Source: Actinomycetes bacterium
Lineage (GTDB): Bacteria; Actinomycetota; Acidimicrobiia; Acidimicrobiales; RAAP-2
Reading direction: 5' to 3'
Assembly: GCA_021848365.1 (NCBI GenBank)
Contig: JAJZUS010000002.1
Coordinates: forward strand, 460,229-524,228
Length of the DNA: 64,000 nucleotides
Positions 34,658-43,074 of this stretch are shown piece after piece. How positions within the stretch are numbered: position 1 is the stretch's first letter; each line of letters starts with the position of its first letter. The notes below the pieces were generated by a model that saw nothing but the letters and a program-made list of their open reading frames with translations, was not told the DNA's origin and did no database searches. The position numbers and the translations under genes are program-made.

Positions 34658-35258
34658 CGCCCATCCACGAGGCCGTACGGCGCTGGGCGTCATCGCCCGC
34701 GGCCAGGCGAGTCCGCACCATCAGTCGATCCTCGTCGGGCCGGTTCTGGGAGAGCTTCGCCTTGGCCTCGATGGACGACACCTCGATCTCGACGCCCACG
34801 ATCGCCCGACACATGCGCTCGACGTAGTCGGCGTCGACACTCTCCACCCGCCACGCGTCGGATCCGTCGCCCTCGAAGTGGCGGGTCTGATCGACCACCT
34901 GTCGGCGCACCCAGTCGAGGTCGTCGTGGACGCGCACGACGCCACGCACCTCGGCCGCGACGTAGTTCCACGTCGGCACCGCGGGCGCCTCGGCGAGGCT
35001 CGGGTACCACCGCGGCGACACGTAGCTCGAGGCATCGAGGACCAGGACGAGCACGGGCGCGCCGTCGGCCTCGCGCCACCAGGAGTTGGCCCGAGCCACG
35101 TGGGTCGTGAGGGTGCGTCGATCGGCGCTCAGCACGAGCGGGACGAAGACGCTGGTGAGGCCCTCGGGGCCGGGGTGGACGAGGAAGCCGGCCCCGGCGC
35201 GCGCTAGGACGGTCGCGGCCCCGTCGTCGTCGAGGGCGAAGGAGGGGAGGGTGTACAT
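34650..35258 (-). CDS. PaiB-type FMN-binding protein
   Basis: A 202-residue FMN-binding negative transcriptional regulator-like protein (PaiB family). MYTLPSFALDDD at the N-terminus, the characteristic YVSPRWYPSLAEAPAVPTWNY (partly quoted; about residues 79-98) and a C-terminal KLSQNRPDEDR are the family hallmarks. PaiB is a split-barrel flavoprotein linked to repression of stress or sporulation functions in Bacillus; the role in actinobacteria is unclear. GGAGG lies 8 nt before the ATG. It is the first of the operon with two GNAT genes, as PaiB and PaiA are in other genomes. Confidence 0.9.
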   Translation of the reverse strand: MYTLPSFALDDDGAATVLARAGAGFLVHPGPEGLTSVFVPLVLSADRRTLTTHVARANSWWREADGAPVLVLVLDASSYVSPRWYPSLAEAPAVPTWNYVAAEVRGVVRVHDDLDWVRRQVVDQTRHFEGDGSDAWRVESVDADYVERMCRAIVGVEIEVSSIEAKAKLSQNRPDEDRLMVRTRLAAGDDAQRRTASWMGDA

Positions 35259-35276
35259 CGCCCCATCCTCCCACCC

Positions 35277-36650
35277 CTACTCGTCGCGGCGGGGCAGGCG
35301 AGCCGAGTACATCGAGTAACCGTCGATCTGACGCACCAGGATGGTCGCGAGGACCGTGGCGATCACCATCGGGGGGACGAGGTCGAAGGCCCCGTGGGTC
35401 AACTCCAGGACGAGGACGAGCCCCGCGAGGGGTGCCTGCATGGAGGCGCCGAGCATCGCCGCCGCCCCCACGAGGGCGTAGGCGCCGACCGGCGTCCCGG
35501 GCCAGAGGTGGGACCAGACGATCCCGAGGACGGCCCCGAGCACCGCGCCAGCCGAGAGGAACGGTGTGAAGACGCCGCCCGCGCCTCCGCTGCCGAGGGT
35601 GGCGGCCGTGGCGATCGGCTTCAGAGCGGCGAAGGCGAAGAGGAGACCCAGCGATCCCACCCCGAGGAAGGCCTGGTGCGCCATGTCCTTGCCGTTGCCG
35701 AAGAGCTGGGGGAACCAGATGCCGAGCACGCCCACTCCGGCGAAGACGACCGGCATGGCCCAGAGCATCGTGCGGCCCGAGGCCCGGTGGTGGGAGACCC
35801 ACCCGATGAGGCGGACGTAGCCGACGGCGAGCAGCCCCATCAGGATCCCCGCCACGGCCGACCAGGTGATGAGGGACCCGGAGTCCCGGTAGAGGGGCAC
35901 GTCGACGTAGGTCGCCCCCGAGGGCAGGGTGAGCCACGCGGTGACCGTCGCGATGAAGGTCGTCGCCAGAGCGGGCAGGACGACCGGGAGGGCGAGACTC
36001 CCGTAGAGGACCTCGGCGACGAAGAGGGCGCCGCCGAGCGGCACGTTGTAGACGGCGGCGAACCCGGCGCCGCCCCCACAGGCGACGAGCAGGCGCCGCT
36101 GGGCGGGGGTCAGACCGAAGCGGTCGGCCATCGACGAGCCCGCGGCTCCCCCCATGAGCTTCGGGGCCGCCTCGCGACCGATCGACGCGCCCAGTCCGAT
36201 GACCATCTCCGAGAGAGTCGACGTCAGGATGCTGCGGCGGAACGAGAGTCGTCCGTCGCCGCGCCACAGCGCGTCGTCGATCTCGGCGTGCTCGTGGCGC
36301 AGCCGCGAGCGGATGAGGTACCAGCCGACGGCCCCGATCATCCCGGCGACGACCAGCACGAGCACGCGCCGCACCCCGCCGACCGCCTCGACGGCGGCCT
36401 GGTAGCTGCCGGCACGGTGTCCGTAGCCGATGTACTCGAAGAGGCGCAGGACCGCCATCATGAGGTCGCCCAGGAGCCCCGTCGCGACGCCGGTGATGAC
36501 GAGGGCCAGCCAGAAGCGCGGCGTCAGCGCGGCGTCGCCGTCGGGTGTCGCGTTGGGCTGCTCGATCGCCCCGCGGCCGGACGCGATGCGCCGTCGGATG
36601 AGCGGGGCAGGCACCCGCTGGCGCTCACTCTGGTCGCGTCCTCGTCGCAT
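35277..36650 (-). CDS. ClC-family chloride channel/transporter
   Basis: A 457-residue membrane protein of the ClC family. The anion-path motifs are present: GLGASIGREAAPKLMG (the GREGP region with the gating Glu, about residue 143), GGGAGFAAVYNVPLGGALF and GSGGAGGVFTPFLSAGA. About 12-16 helices are predicted, with no C-terminal CBS domains. It may be a Cl-/H+ antiporter important in acid resistance. The ATG (MRRGRDQ) has a GAGGGG ribosome binding site; the open frame extends upstream over a small gene. A small zinc-ribbon gene precedes it by 25 bp on the same strand. Confidence 0.92.
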   Translation of the reverse strand: MRRGRDQSERQRVPAPLIRRRIASGRGAIEQPNATPDGDAALTPRFWLALVITGVATGLLGDLMMAVLRLFEYIGYGHRAGSYQAAVEAVGGVRRVLVLVVAGMIGAVGWYLIRSRLRHEHAEIDDALWRGDGRLSFRRSILTSTLSEMVIGLGASIGREAAPKLMGGAAGSSMADRFGLTPAQRRLLVACGGGAGFAAVYNVPLGGALFVAEVLYGSLALPVVLPALATTFIATVTAWLTLPSGATYVDVPLYRDSGSLITWSAVAGILMGLLAVGYVRLIGWVSHHRASGRTMLWAMPVVFAGVGVLGIWFPQLFGNGKDMAHQAFLGVGSLGLLFAFAALKPIATAATLGSGGAGGVFTPFLSAGAVLGAVLGIVWSHLWPGTPVGAYALVGAAAMLGASMQAPLAGLVLVLELTHGAFDLVPPMVIATVLATILVRQIDGYSMYSARLPRRDE

Positions 36651-36675
36651 GTCCCCTCGGCGGTTCGGCGCCAGT

Positions 36676-36834
36676 CTAGGAGTCGCGCCTCCGGCACACC
36701 GACTCGTGGCCCGGCCCCTCGACGATGACCCCGCAGCGAGGGCACACCAGGTGCACCCAGCACACGGGGTCGCCGCCGTACTCGAACTCGTCGTCGTAGT
36801 CCGCGCGAGACGGCGTTCGGTCGGTGGGGCCCAC
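36676..36834 (-). CDS. Small zinc-ribbon-like protein (52 aa)
   Basis: A 52-residue acidic protein with PVCWVHLVCPRCGVIVEG and a later GHESVC, giving four Cys and two His in a CxxxxxCxxC...C-like pattern that suggests a zinc knuckle. The start GTG is fixed by the TAGGGT box 6 nt upstream. It is too short for most gene finders but has the codon use and promoter of a real gene, and similar short CPRC proteins occur in other actinobacteria (recollection). Its role is unknown. The ClC gene follows 25 bp downstream. Confidence 0.65.
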   Translation of the reverse strand: MGPTDRTPSRADYDDEFEYGGDPVCWVHLVCPRCGVIVEGPGHESVCRRRDS

Positions 36835-36840
36835 GCCCCA

Positions 36841-36846
36841 ACCCTA
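36841..36846 (-). promoter_or_regulatory. -10 box TAGGGT, leaderless zinc-ribbon gene
   Basis: TAGGGT on the minus strand followed by 6 nt (TGGGGC) and the GTG start. Confidence 0.6.
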
Positions 36847-36900
36847 GGACCGAGGGCCCCCGCGCGCACGGCGCCGCACGCGGGCCCCGCCCGTCGGGCG

Positions 36901-36906
36901 TAACGT
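36901..36906 (+). promoter_or_regulatory. -10 box TAACGT, leaderless small membrane protein
   Basis: TAACGT, then GGACGA, then the GTG at 36913. Confidence 0.6.
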
Positions 36907-36912
36907 GGACGA

Positions 36913-37128
36913 GTGACCAAGACAGCGGCGTGGACCTTACGGGCCTCAGCCCTCTGGAGCATCTGGGTGTGGGCCGTCCTCGTGCGCAACATGTGGGTCG
37001 ACCACGTGCACACCTTCGCGTTCCGGGCCGTCCACATCGGACTCGCCGTCGTGTCGCTCGTCTTCGCGGCGGCGACCCTGGTCATCGCGCAGAGACTCGT
37101 TCGACCCCAGGAGACCCACCGTGCGTAA
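36913..37128 (+). CDS. Small two-helix membrane protein, SCO4848-like
   Basis: A 71-residue protein with two hydrophobic segments (SALWSIWVWAVLVRNMW about residues 11-27; HIGLAVVSLVFAAATLVIA about 42-60). The pattern is like the SCO4848-type membrane proteins of actinobacteria, whose function is unknown. The last 8 bp overlap the start of the next gene, so the two form an operon, probably with the phosphoesterase downstream. Confidence 0.7.
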   Translation: MTKTAAWTLRASALWSIWVWAVLVRNMWVDHVHTFAFRAVHIGLAVVSLVFAAATLVIAQRLVRPQETHRA

Positions 37129-37516
37129 CCGCATCCCCCACCTGCTGCTCGCCCTGCTCACCGTCCTCGCCCTCGGCGGACTCTGGCTCTCCGTCGCCCA
37201 AGCGAGCCCCAACAAGGACGTGAAGGTCCTGCTCTGCGGGCACCAGCTCGCCTACGCGCCCAACGAGGTCATGATCGCGTGCGCCGACGGCAACTACGGG
37301 TTCAGCCACGTCCGCTGGTTCGACTGGGGCCGCTCGACCGCCTACGCCCACGCGACGATGTTCCGCAACGACTGCACGCCGACCTGCGCGGCCGGGAAGT
37401 TCACCACCACGCCCGTCGAGATCGAGCTCTACGACCTCTCGGGCAACCGCTACCACACGCTGAACGGCGTCGGCTTCAACGCGGGTCTGGACAACCGACC
37501 CGTGGCGATGAACTAG
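37121..37516 (+). CDS. Small secreted protein with two disulfide-type Cys pairs
   Basis: A 131-residue exported protein with a signal peptide of about 28 residues (LLLALLTVLALGGLWLSVAQA-type; mature part starts near SPNKDV). The mature part contains four Cys (LLCGHQ, IACADGNYG, NDCTPTCAAG), consistent with a small disulfide-stabilised beta-protein of a family common in actinobacteria, recognised by the DGNYG...NDC-x-P-x-CA-x-G-x-F pattern. Its function is unknown. It sits between a small membrane protein and a secreted phosphoesterase. Confidence 0.75.
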   Translation: MRNRIPHLLLALLTVLALGGLWLSVAQASPNKDVKVLLCGHQLAYAPNEVMIACADGNYGFSHVRWFDWGRSTAYAHATMFRNDCTPTCAAGKFTTTPVEIELYDLSGNRYHTLNGVGFNAGLDNRPVAMN

Positions 37517-37526
37517 CGAGGACCGC

Positions 37527-38453
37527 GTGCGGCGGTGGGGCCGCCGGAGCGCCGCCCTCATCGTCGCGGCTGCGTCCCTCGCGGGAGGCGTCACGAGCCG
37601 GGCCGGGGCCAGCCCGACGAGCGCGACCACGGCGGCCGTGGGCCCCTGCGGGCAACGAGCCGTCGGCCACTACACGAGGGTCGCGTGGATCGTGCTCGAG
37701 AACGTCGGCACGTCACTCCTCGACAACCCCTCGGCCCCCTTCCTCGACCACCTGACACGCGAGTGCGGGGTCGCCGTGAACGATCACGGCGTGGCGCACC
37801 CGAGCCTGCCCAACTACCTGGCGCTCGTCTCCGGGTCCGCTGCCGGGGTCGCCGACGACGCCGACCCCGCGTACCACCACCTCGATACCCCGTCGATCTT
37901 CTCCCAGCTGGGGTCCCGGTGGACGTCGCTCGTGGAGTCGATGCCCACCCCGTGCGACCGCGTCTCGAGCGGGTCCTACGCGGCGAAGCACAACCCCGCC
38001 GTCTACTTCACCTCCCTCGGCCCCGCGTGCACGCACCAGGACGTCCCGCTCACGTGGCCCCTCACGTTGTCGCGCGCCTTCACCCTCATCGTGCCCAACG
38101 TGTGCCACGACATGCACGACTGCTCGATCGCGATCGGTGACGCGTGGGTCCGGCGGGCCGTCGACGCCATCGTCGCCAGCGCACCCTACCGAGCGGGCCA
38201 GCTCGTCCTCTTCATCACGGTCGACGAGAACGACGCCGACGCCGCGAACCGCGTCCCCACCTACGTCGTCGCCCCGAGCGTGCCACGGGGCACCGTCGTC
38301 ACCTCCGCCTACACCCACTACTCCCTCCTCGCCACCACCGAGGCCCTCCTCGGGCTCCATCGCCTCGGGGCGGCCCGACGCGCGGCCACTCTCCTCTCAC
38401 CGTTCCACCTCGGGGGCCTTGCTCGGGACGAAAGGCCCTCCCCGCACCGGTGA
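37527..38453 (+). CDS. Secreted phosphoesterase (PF04185-like, acid phosphatase/phospholipase C family)
   Basis: A 308-residue exported protein with a signal peptide of about 28 residues. The N-terminal motif VAWIVLENVGTS is the Glu-Asn nucleophile region of the phosphoesterase family. HPSLPNYLALVSG and FITVDENDADAANRVPTYVVAPSVP (partly quoted) are also typical, with metal-binding Asp and His. Seven Cys are present. Family members hydrolyse phosphate monoesters or phospholipids outside the cell, so phosphate or lipid scavenging is likely. The GTG is 10 bp after the preceding stop, so it is in the same operon. Confidence 0.82.
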   Translation: MRRWGRRSAALIVAAASLAGGVTSRAGASPTSATTAAVGPCGQRAVGHYTRVAWIVLENVGTSLLDNPSAPFLDHLTRECGVAVNDHGVAHPSLPNYLALVSGSAAGVADDADPAYHHLDTPSIFSQLGSRWTSLVESMPTPCDRVSSGSYAAKHNPAVYFTSLGPACTHQDVPLTWPLTLSRAFTLIVPNVCHDMHDCSIAIGDAWVRRAVDAIVASAPYRAGQLVLFITVDENDADAANRVPTYVVAPSVPRGTVVTSAYTHYSLLATTEALLGLHRLGAARRAATLLSPFHLGGLARDERPSPHR

Positions 38454-38516
38454 CGCCCGAGAGCGCCAGAACTACGGTCGTAAGGGTCAGCGAACGAGCC
38501 GCGACGAGGTGGCGTG

Positions 38517-39104
38517 ATGTTCCAGGTGCGATTCCACGGGCGAGGGGGTCAGGGGGTCGTCACCGCGGCCGAGCTCCTGGCCGTCGCGGCCTTCGACGAG
38601 GGGCGTTTCGCCCAGGCCTTCCCGAGCTTCGGTTCGGAGCGCACGGGGGCCCCGGTCGTCTCCTACTGTCGCCTCGACGACCGCGAGATTCGCTCGCGCG
38701 AACCGATCAACGAGCCCGACGCCGTCCTCGTCCAGGACGTGACGCTGATCCACCAGGTGGACCTCTTCGGAGGACTCGCCCCGGACGGCTTCGTGCTCAT
38801 CAACACCTCGCGCACCGTCGAGGAGCTCGGCCTCGCCGACCTCGCCGAACGGTGCGATCCGTCGCACCTCGCCACCTGTCCCGCCACCGAGCTGGCATTG
38901 GAGCACGTCGGCCGCGCCGTCCCGAACGCCCCGCTCCTCGGGGGCTTCGCCGCCCTGACGGGCCAGGTGCCCCTCGAGGCCCTCGCCGTCGCCCTGCGCG
39001 AGAGGTTCCCCGGGATCGTCGGCGACCGCAACGTGGCCGCCGCCACCGCCGCCTACCACCACGTCCGCGCCGAGCAGGAGGCCATCCGTGCTGCAGCAGA
39101 TTGA
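38517..39104 (+). CDS. porG: Pyruvate:ferredoxin oxidoreductase, gamma subunit
   Basis: A 195-residue gamma subunit (PorG-type). VRFHGRGGQGVVTAAELLAVAA (in part, residues about 4-25) is the signature of this 2-oxoacid:acceptor oxidoreductase domain. The ATG at 38517 is chosen; a GTG lies one codon earlier. The alpha gene starts 17 bp before its end. The operon order is gamma, alpha, beta, flavoprotein-ferredoxin. A TACGGT box at 38473 gives a possible promoter. With the neighbouring subunits it oxidises pyruvate to acetyl-CoA, CO2 and reduced ferredoxin, or runs the reverse. Confidence 0.92.
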   Translation: MFQVRFHGRGGQGVVTAAELLAVAAFDEGRFAQAFPSFGSERTGAPVVSYCRLDDREIRSREPINEPDAVLVQDVTLIHQVDLFGGLAPDGFVLINTSRTVEELGLADLAERCDPSHLATCPATELALEHVGRAVPNAPLLGGFAALTGQVPLEALAVALRERFPGIVGDRNVAAATAAYHHVRAEQEAIRAAAD

Positions 39105-40341
39105 GGGCTCGCGCGCCATCGCGGAGACCGTGGCGCGCTGCCGACCCGAGGTGGTCTGCGCCTACCCCATCTCGCCCCAGACCCACATCATCGAGGCGAT
39201 CGGCGCGATGGTGAAGGACGGGCGACTCACCCCGTGCGAGTTCATCAACGTCGAGTCGGAGTTCGCGGCCATGTCGGTCTCGATCGGCGCGTCGGCCGCG
39301 GGGGCCCGCGCCTACACGGCGACCGCGAGCCAGGGCCTGCTCTTCATGATCGAGGCCGTCTACAACGCCGCGGGTCTCGGACTGCCGATCGTCATGACCC
39401 TCGCCAATCGCGCGATCGGGGCCCCGATCAACATCTGGAACGACCACAGCGACGCCATGGCCGTGCGGGACGCGGGCTGGATCCAGCTCTTCGCCGAGAC
39501 CAACCAGGAGTCGGCCGACCTCCACGTCCAGGCCTTCCGGCTCGCCGAGGAGCTCTCGGTCCCCGTCATGGTCTGCATGGACGGCTTCATCCTCACCCAC
39601 GCGGTCGAGGGCGTCGACCTGATGGACCAGGAGCTCGTCGATCGCTTCCTGCCCCCGTACGAGCCCCGCCAGGTCCTCGACCCCGACGACCCCGTCTCCA
39701 TCGGGGCCATGGTGGGCCCGGAGGCCTTCGAGGAGGTGCGCTACCTCGCCCACCTCCGTCAGCTCGACGCCCTCGAGCTCATTCCGACCGTCGCGGCCGA
39801 GTTCGCCGCGCTGACCGGTCGCGCGAGCGGGGGCCTCGTCCACCCCTACCGACTCGAGGACGCCGAGACGGTCGTGATCGCGATGGGCTCGGTGCTCGGC
39901 ACGATCAAGGACGCGGTGGACGCCCGACGCGACCCGGGCGAACGGGTCGGCGTGCTCGGGATCACCTCGTTCCGCCCCTTCCCCATCGCCGCCGTCGCCG
40001 AGGCGCTCCGGGGGGCTCGCCGCGTCGTCGTGATCGAGAAGTCCTTCAGTCTCGGCATGGGCGGGGTGCTCGCGACCGACGTCGCGATGTCCGCCCCGTG
40101 GCTCGGTCAGCGCCTGGTGACGGTCGTCGCCGGGCTCGGTGGCCGGCCCATCACCCGACGAGGCATCGAGGACGTCATCGAGCGAGCCCGGCGCGACGAC
40201 CTGGCCCCCCTCACCTTCCTCGACCTCGACGAGGGCGTCATCGCCCGCGAGCGGGCCCGCATGTCCGCGTCGCGCCGCTCGGGGCCCTTCGCCGAGAACG
40301 TCCTGCGCGACCTCGGCAGCGCCACGGAGGCCCGGCGATGA
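39088..40341 (+). CDS. porA: Pyruvate:ferredoxin oxidoreductase, alpha subunit
   Basis: A 417-residue alpha subunit, the transketolase Pyr-like half. CAYPISPQTHIIEAI (residues about 24-38), FINVESEFAAMSVSIGASAAGARAYT (in part) and PINIWNDHSDAMAVRD closely follow the PorA pattern; this favours pyruvate over 2-oxoglutarate as the substrate. The C-terminal domain (about 260-390) has the transketolase C fold. AGGAGG lies 7 nt before the GTG start, inside the end of porG. The stop overlaps porB by 4 bp. Confidence 0.93.
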   Translation: MLQQIEGSRAIAETVARCRPEVVCAYPISPQTHIIEAIGAMVKDGRLTPCEFINVESEFAAMSVSIGASAAGARAYTATASQGLLFMIEAVYNAAGLGLPIVMTLANRAIGAPINIWNDHSDAMAVRDAGWIQLFAETNQESADLHVQAFRLAEELSVPVMVCMDGFILTHAVEGVDLMDQELVDRFLPPYEPRQVLDPDDPVSIGAMVGPEAFEEVRYLAHLRQLDALELIPTVAAEFAALTGRASGGLVHPYRLEDAETVVIAMGSVLGTIKDAVDARRDPGERVGVLGITSFRPFPIAAVAEALRGARRVVVIEKSFSLGMGGVLATDVAMSAPWLGQRLVTVVAGLGGRPITRRGIEDVIERARRDDLAPLTFLDLDEGVIARERARMSASRRSGPFAENVLRDLGSATEARR

Positions 40342-41348
40342 CCGAACCGACCGCCACCCGCGTCCACTTCTACCAAGTCGGCAGCTTCGCCGTCGGCAAC
40401 CGCCTGCTCTCGGCCGACGACCGTACGGTCCAGTCGAACCCGGCGCGCACCAACTCGATCGACTCCGGGCACCGGGCCTGTCAGGGCTGCGGCGAGGCCC
40501 TCGGGGCTCGCTACGCGCTCGACGCGGCGATGCGCGCCACCAACGATCGGCTCGTCGCCGTCAACGCGACCGGCTGTCTCGAGGTGTTCTCGACGCCCTA
40601 TCCCGAGACGTCGTGGCGGATCCCGTGGCTGCACTCCCTCTTCGGCAACGCCCCGGCCGTCGCCACGGGTGTCGCCGCGGCCATGCGCGTGAAGGGTCGC
40701 GACGACGTGCGCGTCGTGGGCCAGGCGGGCGACGGCGGCACCGTCGACATCGGCTTCGGAACCCTCTCGGGGATGTTCGAGCGCAACGACGACGTCCTGT
40801 TCATCTGCTACGACAACGAGGGCTACATGAACACGGGCGTCCAGCGCTCGGCCGCGACGCCCCCGGCGGCGCGGACCGCGACGACCGACGTCGTCGGCCC
40901 CGAGCCCGGGAACGTCTTCGGGCAGGGCAAGGACCTGCCGCGCATCGCGATGGCCCACGACATCCCCTACGTCGCCACCGCGACGGTCGCCGATCTGCAC
41001 GACCTCGAGCGCAAGGTCGAGCGCGCCATGGAGGTGCGCGGGGCCCGGTACCTCCACGTGCTCGTCCCGTGCCCCCTCGGCTGGGGCTCGGCGTCGAGCG
41101 ACACCGTCCGCCTGGCGCGACTGGCCACCGAGAGCGGCCTCTTCCCCGTCTTCGAGGCCGAGGACGGCGTCGTGACGGGCGCGCGACGGATTCGCCGACG
41201 GGTCGGGGTCGAGGAGTACTTGCGGCCGCAGCGACGCTTCGCCCACCTCTTCAACGGCGCCGGGCGGCCCGACGTCGTGGCGCGCCTGCAGGCGATGGCC
41301 GACGCCAACATCGAACGCTACGGGCTCGCCCCGGACGAGGAGGAGTGA
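40338..41348 (+). CDS. porB: Pyruvate:ferredoxin oxidoreductase, beta subunit
   Basis: A 336-residue beta subunit with the thiamine diphosphate site. The [4Fe-4S] ligands are in GHRACQGCGEALG (two Cys), VNATGCLEVF and VPCPLGWGS; the TPP/Mg2+ site is GQAGDGGTVDIGFGTL, followed by CYDNEGYMNTGVQRS. The family pattern is that of four-subunit archaeal or Thermotoga-type enzymes, split from the alpha subunit. ATG overlaps the porA stop (ATGA), and its TGA overlaps the ATG of the next gene. Together with porG and porA it makes the core enzyme. Confidence 0.93.
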   Translation: MTEPTATRVHFYQVGSFAVGNRLLSADDRTVQSNPARTNSIDSGHRACQGCGEALGARYALDAAMRATNDRLVAVNATGCLEVFSTPYPETSWRIPWLHSLFGNAPAVATGVAAAMRVKGRDDVRVVGQAGDGGTVDIGFGTLSGMFERNDDVLFICYDNEGYMNTGVQRSAATPPAARTATTDVVGPEPGNVFGQGKDLPRIAMAHDIPYVATATVADLHDLERKVERAMEVRGARYLHVLVPCPLGWGSASSDTVRLARLATESGLFPVFEAEDGVVTGARRIRRRVGVEEYLRPQRRFAHLFNGAGRPDVVARLQAMADANIERYGLAPDEEE

Positions 41349-42970
41349 TGGAGAGACCCTTCGCGATCACGCTCGACGTCGGTTCGAGCCGGGCGAACCA
41401 CACCGGCTCGTGGCGGGTCGAGCGGCCCGTGTACGTCGACCGGCTACCCCCGTGCAACGACGCCTGCCCGGCCGGGGAGAACATCCAGCGCTGGTTGTAC
41501 CACGCCGAGTCCGGCGACTACGAGAACGCCTGGCACACCCTCGTCGAGGAGAACCCGCTGCCCGCGATCATGGGGCGCGTCTGCTTCCACCCGTGCGAGA
41601 CGGCCTGCAACCGGGCCCAGGTGGACGAGGCGGTCGGGATCAACGCCGTGGAGCGGTTCCTCGGGGACACCGCCCTCGCGCACGGGTGGTCGCTGCCCGC
41701 GCCGGGACCCGCGACCGGCCGGAAGGTCCTCGTCGTCGGAGCCGGTCCCGCCGGGCTGAGCGCCGCCTACCACCTGCGCCGCCGGGGCCACGCGGTGCGC
41801 CTGGTCGACAGCGCCCCGCGCCTCGGCGGGATGCTGCGCTACGGCATCCCCGCCTACCGCCTCCCGCGCGACGTCCTCGACGCGGAGATCGCCCGCATCG
41901 TGAACATGGGCGTGGAGGTCGGACTCAACGAGACCGTGACCGACATCGCGGCGGCCCGCGAGGCGGCCGGGGCGGACGCCGTCTTCCTCGCCGTCGGTGC
42001 CCAGCTGGGCAAGCGCGTCTCGATCCCCGCGGGCGACTCGGCCAAGGTGATCGACGCCGTCTCCTTCCTCCACCAGGTCGCCGACGACGACCCACCCCTC
42101 CTCGGACGCCGAGTCGTCGTCTACGGCGGTGGCGACACGGCCCTCGACGCCGCCCGCACCGCGAAGCGGCTCGGGGCGACCGACGCGGTCATCGTCTACC
42201 GCCGCAACCGCGAGAAGATGCCGGCCCACGCCGAGGAGGTCGAGCAAGCCCTCGGGGAGGGCGTGACCGTCCGGTGGCTCTCCACGATCGAGCGCTTCGA
42301 GGGCGAGCGGCTGGTGATCGAGAAGATGGCCCTCAACGCCGAGGGCTTCCCCGAGGCGACGGGCGAGTTCGAGGAGCTCGACGCCGACGCCCTGGTCCTC
42401 GCCCTCGGTCAGGACACCGACCTCTCGCTGCTCGCGGGCAGCGAGGTTGCCGTCGCCGACGGCGTCGTCCAGGTCGTCGACTCGATGATGACCGACGTGC
42501 CGGGCATCTTCGCCGGGGGCGACGCGGCTCCCTCGAACCGCACCGCCACCGTGGCCGTCGGCCACGGCAAGCGGGCGGCGCGGGGCATCGACGCCTACCT
42601 CGCCGGGCGGGTCGACGAGCGCCCCGCGCGCCACGCCCTCGCCGAGGCCGGACGGCTGAACACCTGGTACTACGCGGACGCCCCGCGGACCGAGCGGCCC
42701 GAGCTCGAGCGGATCCGCCGGCAGACCAACTTCGAGGAGGTCATCGGTGGGCTCACCGAGGACAACGCCCTCTTCGAGGCGCGGCGCTGCCTCTCGTGCG
42801 GCAACTGCTTCGAGTGCGACAACTGCTTCGGCGTCTGCCCGGACAACGCCGTCATGAAGCTGGGGCCGGGAGAGCGCTACGCCTTCAACTACGACTTCTG
42901 CAAGGGATGCGGGATCTGCGTCGCCGAGTGCCCGTGCGGGGCGATCGAGATGGTCCCCGAAAGGATCTGA
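41348..42970 (+). CDS. GltD-like NAD(P)H flavoprotein fused to a two-[4Fe-4S] ferredoxin (PorD part)
   Basis: A 540-residue fusion at the end of the por operon. Residues about 36-90 form an Fe-S domain (CNDACPAGENI, GRVCFHPCETACNRAQ); about 125-440 the Pyr_redox FAD/NAD(P) domains (GAGPAGLSAAYHLRRRGH; second GG motif YGGGDTALDAARTAKRLG followed by VYRRNREKMPA, which favours NADPH); the last 60 residues are a ferredoxin (CLSCGNCFECDNCFGVCP; CKGCGICVAECPCGA). It would pass electrons between ferredoxin or pyruvate and NADP(H). This replaces a free PorD subunit and links the oxidoreductase to the NADPH pool. Full-length with no frameshift. Confidence 0.9.
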   Translation: MERPFAITLDVGSSRANHTGSWRVERPVYVDRLPPCNDACPAGENIQRWLYHAESGDYENAWHTLVEENPLPAIMGRVCFHPCETACNRAQVDEAVGINAVERFLGDTALAHGWSLPAPGPATGRKVLVVGAGPAGLSAAYHLRRRGHAVRLVDSAPRLGGMLRYGIPAYRLPRDVLDAEIARIVNMGVEVGLNETVTDIAAAREAAGADAVFLAVGAQLGKRVSIPAGDSAKVIDAVSFLHQVADDDPPLLGRRVVVYGGGDTALDAARTAKRLGATDAVIVYRRNREKMPAHAEEVEQALGEGVTVRWLSTIERFEGERLVIEKMALNAEGFPEATGEFEELDADALVLALGQDTDLSLLAGSEVAVADGVVQVVDSMMTDVPGIFAGGDAAPSNRTATVAVGHGKRAARGIDAYLAGRVDERPARHALAEAGRLNTWYYADAPRTERPELERIRRQTNFEEVIGGLTEDNALFEARRCLSCGNCFECDNCFGVCPDNAVMKLGPGERYAFNYDFCKGCGICVAECPCGAIEMVPERI

Positions 42971-43074
42971 CGCCGTCCGCCGACGAATTCGAACCATGTT
43001 CGAGTTGGGAAGCGGAGTGACTGAGGCATAAATTTCTTTGCTTTACCCACGCCGTCGGTGGTCTACTGGCTGGA

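Noticed and set aside
42989..43003. TCGAAC-CAT-GTTCGA palindrome after the por operon, as a LexA box
   Set aside because: The spacer is 3 bp instead of the 4 bp required by the SOS consensus, and the gene that follows is a c-di-GMP enzyme with no SOS link. It may still be an operator of another protein.
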